A stretch of 5,117 nucleotides of DNA from Bacteroidota bacterium. Lineage in GTDB: Bacteria; Bacteroidota; Bacteroidia; Bacteroidales; UBA1402. The stretch's first letter is position 1; each line of letters opens with the position of its first letter. Under the pieces are notes generated by a model that was not told where the DNA came from, did no database searches, and saw nothing but the letters and a program-made list of their open reading frames with translations. Position numbers and translations under genes: made by a program. The stretch spans positions 1 to 5,117 of the forward strand of contig JAUZOU010000241.1 of assembly GCA_030706285.1 (NCBI GenBank), in the 5' to 3' direction. Shown here piece by piece: positions 1 to 5,117 of this stretch.

Positions 1-328
1 AGTGGAAGTCGTTGAGGTCGAATGGACAAAAGATCCAGCAAGCGGACGTTTCTGTATGAAAGAAACAGGTAACGTTCAAACAATCAAAGCCGATCTGGTG
101 CTTCTGGCTATGGGATTTGTTCATCCGGCTCATGAAGGCTTGCTTGATGAAGCCGGTGTTAGCTATGATAACCGGGGAAATGTCTTGACTGACGGCAAAC
201 AATCCAGTTCTGTCAAAGGGATTTTTGCTGCCGGTGATGCTGCCACTGGTGCCAGCCTTGTGGTAAGAGCGATGGCTTCAGGAAAGAATGTTGCTGAATC
301 TGTTCACGAATTTTTGACAGGAAAGTAA
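1..328 (+). CDS. gltD: Glutamate synthase (NADPH) small subunit, C-terminal end (partial)
   Basis: GltD carries FAD and passes electrons from NADPH to the large subunit GltB, which makes glutamate from glutamine and 2-oxoglutarate in the cytoplasm. Only the last 108 residues are visible, and the frame is open to the left edge, so the GTG at position 2 is an internal Val codon, not a start. The visible part holds ADLVLLAMGF, the usual strand of the second nucleotide-binding fold in this flavoprotein family, then a GNV turn, then GIFAAGDAATGASLVVRAM. The AGD and SLVVRA residues match the FAD-contacting C-terminal motif of GltD and related NADPH:ferredoxin-type oxidoreductases. The protein ends in a helix at the TAA stop, and a strong terminator follows, so it is the last gene of its transcript. 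gltB would be expected upstream, outside the window. A GltD-like subunit of another enzyme cannot be fully excluded from this fragment. Confidence 0.88.
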   Translation, partial: VEVVEVEWTKDPASGRFCMKETGNVQTIKADLVLLAMGFVHPAHEGLLDEAGVSYDNRGNVLTDGKQSSSVKGIFAAGDAATGASLVVRAMASGKNVAESVHEFLTGK

Positions 329-346
329 CATCATCATTTAAAAATG

Positions 347-383
347 AAATCTCCCGAGTCTGATGGTCCGGGAGATTTTTTTT
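347..383 (+). terminator. Rho-independent terminator after gltD
   Basis: A perfect 10-bp stem (AAATCTCCCG at 347-356, CGGGAGATTT at 369-378) encloses a 12-nt loop, and the T run continues to 383. It starts 18 nt after the gltD stop. On the minus strand the hairpin is followed by a shorter T-rich stretch, so it could also weakly stop transcription arriving from the convergent AraC-family gene. Confidence 0.9.
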
Positions 384-513
384 GCGGTTACATGACAGTG
401 TTCACTTTTATTCGCTGCTTATTCCCCCAATTATTAGATGAAAAATCAATCTTTGTTTTTTTCAATAAGGTCATAATCATGAGAATATGTCTTTTGAAAA
501 AGTCTTCAAACTT
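384..513. other. Convergent intergenic spacer between gltD terminator and araC-family gene
   Basis: This 130-bp AT-rich stretch lies between two convergent genes. I see no supportable gene. A plus-strand reading frame crosses it and runs into the AraC-family gene, but it has no family resemblance and begins inside the terminator. The small palindrome CTTTTGAAAAAG near 491-502 is too AT-rich and lacks a suitable T run, so I do not call it a terminator. Confidence 0.6.
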
Positions 514-1386
514 TCAATTCCGTCTATATCCCTTGGGCGATAAACCAACCTGCCGTTTAAAATATTTTCCAAAAAAAGATTGTGTGGGGAAATTAAGCTC
601 ATCACTGATCTGCTGAATGGTCATATTCGTTGATTTCAATAACGCCTTGGCTTCCAGCACCACATAATTGTCTATCCATTCAGGAGCAGATTTTCCTGTG
701 TTGTCCTTAATTAGTTTGGATAGATATTTTGGAGTAAGCGCCAGTTTATTGGCATAAAACTCAACTGTACGTTCTTTTTTATAGTTTTTATGGACACAAT
801 TTATAAAATTCTCGACAAGGATTTCCTGTTTCGATTGCTTAGCTTCCTCTGGTAATTTATGAAATTGATAGCTTATTCCTAAAAAGAAGGCCTGTGTCAA
901 CAGCTTTAAAATCTCCATCCGATTGGGATTCTCTTTTAACCTAACCGTCATCTGCAATGTTTTATAAAATTGCAGCATCATTTCAAGTTCCTGCTCATTT
1001 AACGGAATCCATGGATTGTCCTGCACGGAACGAAACAATGGCAGTTTATCCTGAATGTTCAGTTCTATCAGGTTGTTCGTAAATGTCTTTGACATAACGA
1101 CAAAAAGTCCTTCAAAATCATCGCTGAATTCTTCGTATTGCAAGATCTGATCAGGAAGAACAATAAAAAGGCACGGTGCCTGAGTCTCGTATTTTTTTAA
1201 ATTTACGAATCCTTTCATTGTTCCTCTGGTACAGATGATGCCGGTCACTACGTCCACCTTAAACGGATGATTAAACGCTTCTGTAACAATTGGATTTTCA
1301 AATAATAGAAAGTCTTCGCCCAACGCATCAGCTTCTAGCGAATTCAATTCGGAACGCCAGTTAAAAGGTTCAATGATAGTTTTCAT
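514..1386 (-). CDS. AraC/XylS-family transcriptional regulator
   Basis: A 290-residue cytoplasmic DNA-binding regulator, the usual length for one-component AraC proteins. Residues about 20-130 form a beta-rich N-terminal region typical of the cupin-like ligand-sensing domain, and about 131-195 is a mainly helical linker. Residues about 200-290 are the AraC-type DNA-binding domain with two helix-turn-helix units. The first is RTVEFYANKLALTPKYLSKL (206-225). The second begins TIQQISDELNF (256-266) and continues into the family signature FFGKYFKRQVGLSPKGYR (271-288). There is no transmembrane or periplasmic sensor domain, so it is not a hybrid two-component system. The ATG at 1386 is preceded on its strand by AGGA four bases away, and no better upstream start is seen. 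It is divergent from the two SDR genes across a repeat-rich 304-bp region, the common arrangement for a local regulator. The ligand is unknown. Confidence 0.93.
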   Translation of the reverse strand: MKTIIEPFNWRSELNSLEADALGEDFLLFENPIVTEAFNHPFKVDVVTGIICTRGTMKGFVNLKKYETQAPCLFIVLPDQILQYEEFSDDFEGLFVVMSKTFTNNLIELNIQDKLPLFRSVQDNPWIPLNEQELEMMLQFYKTLQMTVRLKENPNRMEILKLLTQAFFLGISYQFHKLPEEAKQSKQEILVENFINCVHKNYKKERTVEFYANKLALTPKYLSKLIKDNTGKSAPEWIDNYVVLEAKALLKSTNMTIQQISDELNFPTQSFFGKYFKRQVGLSPKGYRRN

Positions 1387-1424
1387 AGGATCCTAATTAT
1401 GATTAATGTCAAAATCACAGGTGA

Positions 1425-1468
1425 CATGCAAGCAAAAAATGATCAGTTGCATGGACGCTGCTGCATGC
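1425..1468. repeat. TGCATG-type repeat cluster near the araC-family start, candidate operator
   Basis: CATGCAA (1425-1431) and TTGCATG (1447-1453) form a perfect 7-bp inverted repeat with a 15-bp spacer, so the half-site centres are 22 bp apart, about two helical turns. A third core, TGCATG, lies at 1462-1467, and a TGATCA palindrome sits inside the spacer at 1440-1445. The cluster lies 39-82 bp upstream of the AraC-family start codon and downstream of its candidate promoter. It could be an autoregulatory operator or a hairpin in the mRNA leader. Confidence 0.45.
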
Positions 1469-1491
1469 CCGTTTGTTGCTATATATTTTAA

Positions 1492-1499
1492 CAAAAATA
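1492..1499 (-). promoter_or_regulatory. Candidate Bacteroidota -7 box for the AraC-family gene
   Basis: Read on the minus strand this is TATTTTTG, matching the Bacteroidota sigma-ABfr -7 consensus TAnnTTTG. A possible -33 TTG lies at 1515-1517, but the 15-bp spacing is shorter than the usual roughly 19 bp. Transcription would start near 1485, giving a leader of about 100 nt that includes the TGCATG repeat cluster. Confidence 0.4.
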
Positions 1500-1533
1500 G
1501 ACATTTGGTCGAAACAATACTAATAATTAAGCT

Positions 1534-1568
1534 AAAAAGGCCAAATTAGTATCCGTAATGACCTTTTT
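1534..1568. repeat. AAAAAGG/CCTTTTT inverted repeat at the SDR promoter -33 region
   Basis: AAAAAGG (1534-1540) and CCTTTTT (1562-1568) form a perfect 7-bp inverted repeat with a 21-bp spacer. The right arm lies where the -33 element of the SDR promoter should be, so a protein bound here could block or recruit polymerase. The arms are low in complexity, so chance occurrence is possible. Confidence 0.4.
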
Positions 1569-1570
1569 CT

Positions 1571-1583
1571 GCTAAGATTTAGC
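1571..1583. repeat. GCTAA-GAT-TTAGC palindrome just upstream of the SDR -7 box
   Basis: Perfect 5-bp arms (1571-1575 and 1579-1583) flank a 3-bp centre. The site sits between the -33 region and the -7 box of the candidate SDR promoter, a typical operator position. The same GCTAA half-site occurs at 1531-1535, 40 bp upstream in direct orientation, about four helical turns. AraC-family proteins usually bind such direct repeats. Confidence 0.45.
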
Positions 1584-1585
1584 CA

Positions 1586-1593
1586 TACTTTTG
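1586..1593 (+). promoter_or_regulatory. Candidate Bacteroidota -7 box for the SDR operon
   Basis: TACTTTTG matches the consensus TAnnTTTG. The expected -33 position holds only TTTTT (1564-1568) rather than TTTG, suggesting a weak promoter that may need an activator. Transcription would start near 1600, leaving a leader of about 90 nt before the first SDR start codon. Confidence 0.5.
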
Positions 1594-1690
1594 TCAAGTG
1601 ATTAAACCGGAATGAAAAAAATTCAAAAAACATCGATAGTTAAAAAATCGACGGCAACTACTCACCTAAAATTGAAAGGTTAATTAAAAG

Positions 1691-2503
1691 ATGAAGACAA
1701 AAAGTAAAACAATTGTTGTAACAGGCGGAGGAGCCGGTATGGGCAGGGCGATCGTATTGGAACTACTCGGAAGAGGGGCAAACGTAGCTGCAGTTGACAT
1801 CAATGAATCAGCGCTGCTGGAAACAAAGAAATTGGCGAATGTGTGGAAGGAAAACTTGTCGACACATGTGTTGAACATCACTGACAGGAAAGCAGTCGAA
1901 CTGCTGCCCGGCCAAATCATTGAAAAACACGGGCAGGTGGATGGCCTCGTCAACAATGCCGGGATTATTCAACCATTTGTCAAAGTCAACGACCTTGAAT
2001 ACGATGTCATAGAGCGGGTAATGGCTATCGATTTTTATGGTACCCTGTGCATGACAAAAGCATTTCTCCCATATTTCCAAAAACGTGACGAAGCACACCT
2101 GGTAAACGTTTCAAGCATGGGAGGTCTTTTCCCAGTCCCGGGAGAAAGTATTTATGGCGCAGCAAAAGCGGCCGTGAAACTTCTGACCGAAGGACTGCAA
2201 GCTGAGCTAATGAATACAAATGTGGGTGTCACATTGATCTGCCCAGGAGGAATAGCCACCGACATCAAATTCAATTCAGGAGCCGAAAAAACACACATGA
2301 AGGATGATGAATTTCAGAAAGCACTCATTAAACCAGTCTTACCCTCAAAAGCAGCAAAAATAATTGTCGATGCAATAGAAAAAAACAAAAAATGTGTCCT
2401 GATCGGAACTGATATTAAAGCCTTGAGCGTTATTTACAAGCTGAATCCAGGACTGGCAAAGAGTCTGATTAACAAACAAATGAAATCGCATATACCTGAA
2501 TAA
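1691..2503 (+). CDS. Short-chain dehydrogenase/reductase (SDR1), probably NAD(H)-dependent
   Basis: A 270-residue cytoplasmic oxidoreductase that should interconvert a hydroxyl and a keto group; the substrate is not known. The Rossmann signature TGGGAGMG is at 11-18, and Asp36 ends the second strand, which in this superfamily usually favours NAD(H). Asp65 fits the adenine-contacting position, and NNAG is at 88-91. The catalytic residues are Ser142, Tyr155 and Lys159 in YGAAK, with the usual 13-residue Ser-Tyr spacing; PGG follows at 185-187. The fourth catalytic position, normally Asn in helix 4, reads Asp114 (IDFYG). The C-terminal segment (about 236-270) has a GTDIKALSVIYKLNPG stretch rather than the classical DGG ending. 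GAAAGG lies 11 bp before the ATG, a weak ribosome-binding signal. It is the first gene after the divergent control region and is probably cotranscribed with the second SDR. Confidence 0.93.
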   Translation: MKTKSKTIVVTGGGAGMGRAIVLELLGRGANVAAVDINESALLETKKLANVWKENLSTHVLNITDRKAVELLPGQIIEKHGQVDGLVNNAGIIQPFVKVNDLEYDVIERVMAIDFYGTLCMTKAFLPYFQKRDEAHLVNVSSMGGLFPVPGESIYGAAKAAVKLLTEGLQAELMNTNVGVTLICPGGIATDIKFNSGAEKTHMKDDEFQKALIKPVLPSKAAKIIVDAIEKNKKCVLIGTDIKALSVIYKLNPGLAKSLINKQMKSHIPE

Positions 2504-2598
2504 ATAACTATGAAACGAGCATGTTTGCATCAACTGTCAAAGCAGATGATCATTCGACATGCGAGTTGCCTATGACCTTGAACAAAAAAATAGGATCA
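2504..2598 (+). promoter_or_regulatory. SDR1-SDR2 spacer with TGCATG-like and TGATCA elements
   Basis: This 95-bp gap lies between the SDR1 stop and the preferred SDR2 start. It contains GCATG (2519-2523), TTGCAT (2525-2530), TGATCA (2547-2552) and CATGC (2558-2562), the same short elements clustered in front of the AraC-family gene. I see no good -7 box, so it is more likely an internal operator or plain leader than a promoter. If SDR2 instead starts at 2521, most of this stretch is coding. Confidence 0.3.
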
Positions 2599-3447
2599 AT
2601 GAAAGAAGTCTGTGTAATCACTGGTGGTGGCAGTGGTATGGGGTTTGCTGCTGCAAAAACGATTGGCAAGAAAGGAACATACATTATCATTGTTGGAAGA
2701 ACGCTCAATAAATTGGAACGGGCACTGAAGGAATTAAGAAATGAAGAAATTGAGGCAGAGGCTTTTGCCTGCGATATTTCAAACCGAGGAGCTGTTGACG
2801 AACTGGTAGCCCGAGCCAGCGAGGTTGGGATAATAACGTCAGTAATACATGCTGCCGGATTATCGCCCAACATGGGTGATGCGAAAACGATCATGGAAGC
2901 AAATGCGTTGGGTACCATCAATATGAATGAAGCGTTTTATAAAGCGATGCATGAAGATTCATGCATGATTGATGTTTCTTCAATGTCAGCATATCTCATT
3001 CCTTCCATTGTTATACCCCGTAAGAAATACAAATACAGCAGAATCGACAAAGATCTTTTCATAAAAAAGATGATGTCGTGGATTAATCTTTTTCCAAAAA
3101 AATTAAGAGCTGGAGTTGCTTATGGTATATCCAAAAACTTTGTGATCTGGTATGCAAAAACAGATGCCCTGAAATTTGGAATGAAAGGAATCAGAATAAT
3201 AAGCATTTCGCCGGGATCGTTTGAAACACCCATGGGAGAATTGGAGAAAGACCGTATCGATGAATACACAAAAAACAGTGCGATACCACGCCCCGGAAAG
3301 GTAGAAGAAATAGCCCAACTCTTCGAATTTTGTGTTAGCCCTAAAGCAAGTTATTTAACAGGTGTGGACATCCTTTGTGATGGAGGTTGCGTTGCATCAC
3401 GTGAAGGTGCTGCCGGCTTAAGAAAAAAGGGCATCCCGGATCAGTGA
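2599..3447 (+). CDS. Short-chain dehydrogenase/reductase (SDR2), probably NADP(H)-dependent, with active-site insertion
   Basis: A 282-residue cytoplasmic oxidoreductase; the substrate is unknown. I chose the ATG at 2599 because it begins MKEVCVITGGGSGMG, putting the Rossmann motif (8-15) at the normal distance from the N-terminus. In-frame ATGs at 2572 and 2521 would add 9 or 26 residues with no family resemblance; the longest form has 308 residues. Arg34 after the second strand (VGRT) suggests NADP(H). Asp59, HAAG (84-87, in place of NNAG), Asn102 (NALG), Ser128, Tyr175 and Lys179 (YGISK) give a complete Asn-Ser-Tyr-Lys tetrad. PG is at 205-206, and the ending LTGVDILCDGG (253-263) is classical. 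The Ser-Tyr distance is 47 residues instead of about 13, because of a Lys-rich, probably helical insertion at about 137-170. The gene follows SDR1 on the same strand with no terminator between, so an operon is likely. Confidence 0.9.
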   Translation: MKEVCVITGGGSGMGFAAAKTIGKKGTYIIIVGRTLNKLERALKELRNEEIEAEAFACDISNRGAVDELVARASEVGIITSVIHAAGLSPNMGDAKTIMEANALGTINMNEAFYKAMHEDSCMIDVSSMSAYLIPSIVIPRKKYKYSRIDKDLFIKKMMSWINLFPKKLRAGVAYGISKNFVIWYAKTDALKFGMKGIRIISISPGSFETPMGELEKDRIDEYTKNSAIPRPGKVEEIAQLFEFCVSPKASYLTGVDILCDGGCVASREGAAGLRKKGIPDQ

Positions 3448-3460
3448 GATGCCCTCTTGT
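3428..3460. terminator. Bidirectional intrinsic terminator between SDR2 and the glycosidase gene
   Basis: AGGGCATC (3428-3435) and GATGCCCT (3448-3455) form an 8-bp stem around a 12-nt loop. On the plus strand it is followed by CTTGTTTT, moderately T-rich. On the minus strand it is followed directly by a run of Ts (the A tract at 3423-3428), so it also suits the convergent glycosidase gene. The left arm lies inside the last SDR2 codons, and its stop codon TGA (3445-3447) is in the loop. Confidence 0.8.
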
Positions 3461-3518
3461 TTTGCAATACAAAGATAGTTGTTATTAATTATATATCAAA
3501 AAACATTAAAATTAAGCC

Positions 3519-5117
3519 TTACCTGATTCTTGGAACCATCACCTTCTGTCCTCCAACAATATAAAAACCGGCAGGCAAACCCTTGGTTGCATCTTTACGG
3601 GCAATTTTAGATTTTATTCGAATGCCCATGATGGTGTAAATATCTACCTGTTCATTTTCGTCGCAGGTCAACTCTACTTTTTCAAGAGCTGTGGGTGGAG
3701 AATAGTCAGCGTTATTGGTTACATACATGCTGGAGAATTTAATGTCGCTATTGCCAAAGGACCAGAGGCCGATGATAAACACGTGTGAAGGGTCGACCTT
3801 GGTCGTAGTCCCCTTGCGGACCATTGTCTGTAAATTAATGATCACGGATTTGCTTGATCCAACCGTATATTCTGCTGCTGTTGTCCAGTAGTTATTCTCG
3901 TCATATAGTTTCAGTACGGCACCTGCATATTGTGTTGCACTTAATTTGAGGACCAAATATTTCCAGGCACTCAGGTCTATTCCACTGGAATAAATCCAAC
4001 CTCCGAAGCCACACTGGGAAGTTTGTAATGCTTTCGTGGTTTCATTAAAAGTGCCTGTCCCAAATATCGATGGATTCAGTAACCCGTTAACAAAGGGGAA
4101 ATAGGTGGAGTTCACGTTGATTTGAATGGTCTTTGGCTCCCCCAATACACCTTGATAGGATATGGTCAACGTAGCTGTTCCATTCGCTTTGGCCAATAGT
4201 TGTCCGTTCTTGACGGTAATGACATCCGGATTGGAATTCTCAATGGTGGCACTATAGGTTGCATCTTCCGTATGGCCATCTTTATAGACGGCTGTCAGGG
4301 TAAAGCTCCGGGCGCTACCGGTCAGCAAGTTCAGGTTTGTCGATTCGGTTCTAAGTTCTGTCAAGGTGAGTGCTTCTTCACTATACCCTTTGAAGGAGTC
4401 ATCAAAGAATTGGCTTTCCGTGAAATCTTTTTCAGTCGAGAACCAGTCAACATCTATATATCCATCTAATGCCTGGGTGGCAAAGTTAAAGAGGCCAAAG
4501 CGGTTGCCCACAAATATGGTCAGTTGGTACTTCATATCCAACGTGGTACCAAATGGAGTATACGTCACATTATCCAGGCTGTAATAGAATGTGGCTTTGC
4601 TGGTCGAATAGTTCGCCAAGGCTCTCAAATAAATGACGGTGTCCGTGAGGACAGGTCCATTCAGTTCCGCTCCGTCATTCACCATGATCAGGGATTTCTG
4701 CCCGTTAACCATTCTTACTCCGATATAAGCGTAGGGATCCTGAAACACACATAACCCTGCCACATCACCGTTGCTCATGTTGGCCAGGTGCATTTTGGTG
4801 GTTCCATAAGAATTGTACGAATTGGAGGGATAACCCAATATGCGTTGTGTCAGCATGTTTCTGCCGTGAATCAGGCTATCGGTCACGTTGGCCGTATACA
4901 ATCTCAGGTAGCCCGGACGTTTGATCAACGACCATTTTGAATTGTCCGGATTATGATTCCAGCTCCATTGTTTGCCGATTTTATAGTCACAGAAGTTATC
5001 GTTGGTGGGCAGGGCCGTTCGAGGATAGGTTTTACCGACATTGGGTTTGGCATAGGTGGTCACACCCTTTCCGCTAACACCTACGATCGGCCAGTTATCC
5101 GTCCAAGTGACTGGTTG
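3519..5117 (-). CDS. GH43-type glycosidase, C-terminal part (partial): ConA-like, Ig-like, CBM-like and sorting-tail modules
   Basis: The frame is open to the right edge, so the first 532 visible residues lack the N-terminus; the GTG at 5063 is internal. The opening PVTWTDNWPIVG resembles the end of the catalytic beta-propeller of GH43 beta-xylosidase/arabinofuranosidase-type enzymes. Visible residues about 40-230 fit the beta-xylosidase C-terminal concanavalin A-like domain: WSWNHNP, WSLIKRPGYLRL, RNMLTQRI, GDVAGLCVF and YIGV are its hallmark runs. About 250-335 is a Big_2-like bacterial Ig domain (FTLTAVYKDG to GTATLTISYQG). About 338-468 is a beta-rich region with exposed aromatics (Trp374, Trp385, Trp411), probably carbohydrate-binding. 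The last 42 residues, VDIYTIMG followed by GLPAGFYIVGGQKVMV, resemble the type A sorting tail of Bacteroidota. The enzyme is therefore probably exported and degrades plant-type xylan or arabinan side chains. The catalytic residues and signal peptide are outside the window. It is convergent to the SDR pair and probably functionally unrelated. Confidence 0.85.
   Translation of the reverse strand, partial: QPVTWTDNWPIVGVSGKGVTTYAKPNVGKTYPRTALPTNDNFCDYKIGKQWSWNHNPDNSKWSLIKRPGYLRLYTANVTDSLIHGRNMLTQRILGYPSNSYNSYGTTKMHLANMSNGDVAGLCVFQDPYAYIGVRMVNGQKSLIMVNDGAELNGPVLTDTVIYLRALANYSTSKATFYYSLDNVTYTPFGTTLDMKYQLTIFVGNRFGLFNFATQALDGYIDVDWFSTEKDFTESQFFDDSFKGYSEEALTLTELRTESTNLNLLTGSARSFTLTAVYKDGHTEDATYSATIENSNPDVITVKNGQLLAKANGTATLTISYQGVLGEPKTIQINVNSTYFPFVNGLLNPSIFGTGTFNETTKALQTSQCGFGGWIYSSGIDLSAWKYLVLKLSATQYAGAVLKLYDENNYWTTAAEYTVGSSKSVIINLQTMVRKGTTTKVDPSHVFIIGLWSFGNSDIKFSSMYVTNNADYSPPTALEKVELTCDENEQVDIYTIMGIRIKSKIARKDATKGLPAGFYIVGGQKVMVPRIR

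Larger units (their letters stand above)
1387..1690. promoter_or_regulatory. Divergent control region between the AraC-family gene and the SDR pair
   Basis: This 304-bp stretch has no gene. It contains, left to right: a CATGCAA/TTGCATG inverted repeat with a third TGCATG nearby (1425-1468); a minus-strand -7-like box (1492-1499); an AAAAAGG/CCTTTTT inverted repeat (1534-1568); a GCTAA-GAT-TTAGC palindrome (1571-1583); and a plus-strand -7-like box (1586-1593). A small TCGAT/ATCGA repeat (1633-1651) lies in the presumed leader of the SDR transcript. The length and repeat density suit control by an AraC-family protein, but nothing in the sequence proves which protein binds where. Confidence 0.7.

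Noticed and set aside
344..616. Plus-strand 90-residue open frame after gltD
   Set aside because: It starts inside the terminator hairpin, overlaps the C-terminal coding part of the AraC-family gene antisense, and has no recognisable motif.
1387..1394. AGGATCCT palindrome next to the AraC-family start codon as an operator
   Set aside because: An 8-bp palindrome is easily explained by chance, and part of it serves as the AGGA ribosome-binding signal. No second copy is seen nearby.
1633..1651. TCGAT/ATCGA inverted repeat in the SDR leader as a riboswitch or attenuator
   Set aside because: The 5-bp stem with an A-rich 9-nt loop is too weak, there is no following T run, and no known riboswitch motif is visible.
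1684..2533. Several minus-strand open frames opposite SDR1 (1684-1956, 1808-2098, 2025-2219, 2345-2533)
   Set aside because: They are antisense to a gene with complete SDR motifs and show no domain of their own.
2550..3318. Minus-strand open frames opposite SDR2 (2550-2921, 3103-3318)
   Set aside because: Low-complexity shadows of the SDR2 coding sequence with no family resemblance.
4200..4754. Plus-strand open frames opposite the glycosidase gene
   Set aside because: The minus-strand frame encodes recognisable ConA-like and Ig-like modules throughout; the plus-strand products resemble nothing.
5061..5063. GTG as the start of the glycosidase gene
   Set aside because: The frame continues upstream without a stop to the window edge and encodes PVTWTDNWPIVG, typical of the end of a GH43 catalytic domain. 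The GTG is an internal Val codon.
1..5117. Mobile element or defence-system origin for the AraC-SDR module
   Set aside because: No transposase, integrase, terminal repeats, target duplication, tRNA attachment site or defence-type domain is visible. The arrangement is ordinary for a locally regulated metabolic operon.

Overview
This window looks like a Bacteroidota chromosome, most likely order Bacteroidales. Three things point there. A glycosidase carries a Por-secretion-like C-terminal tail, promoter-like sequences fit the Bacteroidota -7 box TAnnTTTG, and gene starts have little Shine-Dalgarno signal. I cannot name a genus. No rRNA, tRNA, CRISPR array, transposase or phage gene is visible.

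Layout: (1) 1-328, + strand, is the C-terminal end of a glutamate synthase small subunit (GltD), followed by a strong intrinsic terminator at 347-383. (2) 514-1386, - strand, is an AraC-family transcriptional regulator. (3) 1387-1690 is a gene-free divergent control region with a -7-like box for each direction and several inverted and direct repeats. (4) 1691-2503 and 2599-3447, + strand, are two consecutive short-chain dehydrogenases/reductases (SDRs), probably one operon. (5) 3428-3460 is a hairpin overlapping the end of the second SDR that can terminate transcription from both sides. (6) 3519-5117, - strand, is the C-terminal part of a large secreted GH43-type glycosidase whose catalytic domain lies beyond the right edge.

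The AraC gene, the divergent control region and the SDR pair form a self-contained regulator-plus-enzymes module between a nitrogen-assimilation gene and a polysaccharide-degradation gene. The simplest reading is that the AraC protein controls the SDR pair and perhaps itself in response to a small ligand. The cofactor-determining residues differ: Asp after the second strand in SDR1 suggests NAD(H), and Arg at the equivalent place in SDR2 suggests NADP(H). The two enzymes could therefore run in opposite directions on a shared hydroxy/keto substrate. That is inference, and the substrate cannot be read from the sequence.

I see no clearly new biological system. The points most worth a second look are the repeat-rich control region, the SDR pairing, the insertion in the SDR2 active-site region and the Asn-to-Asp change in SDR1.
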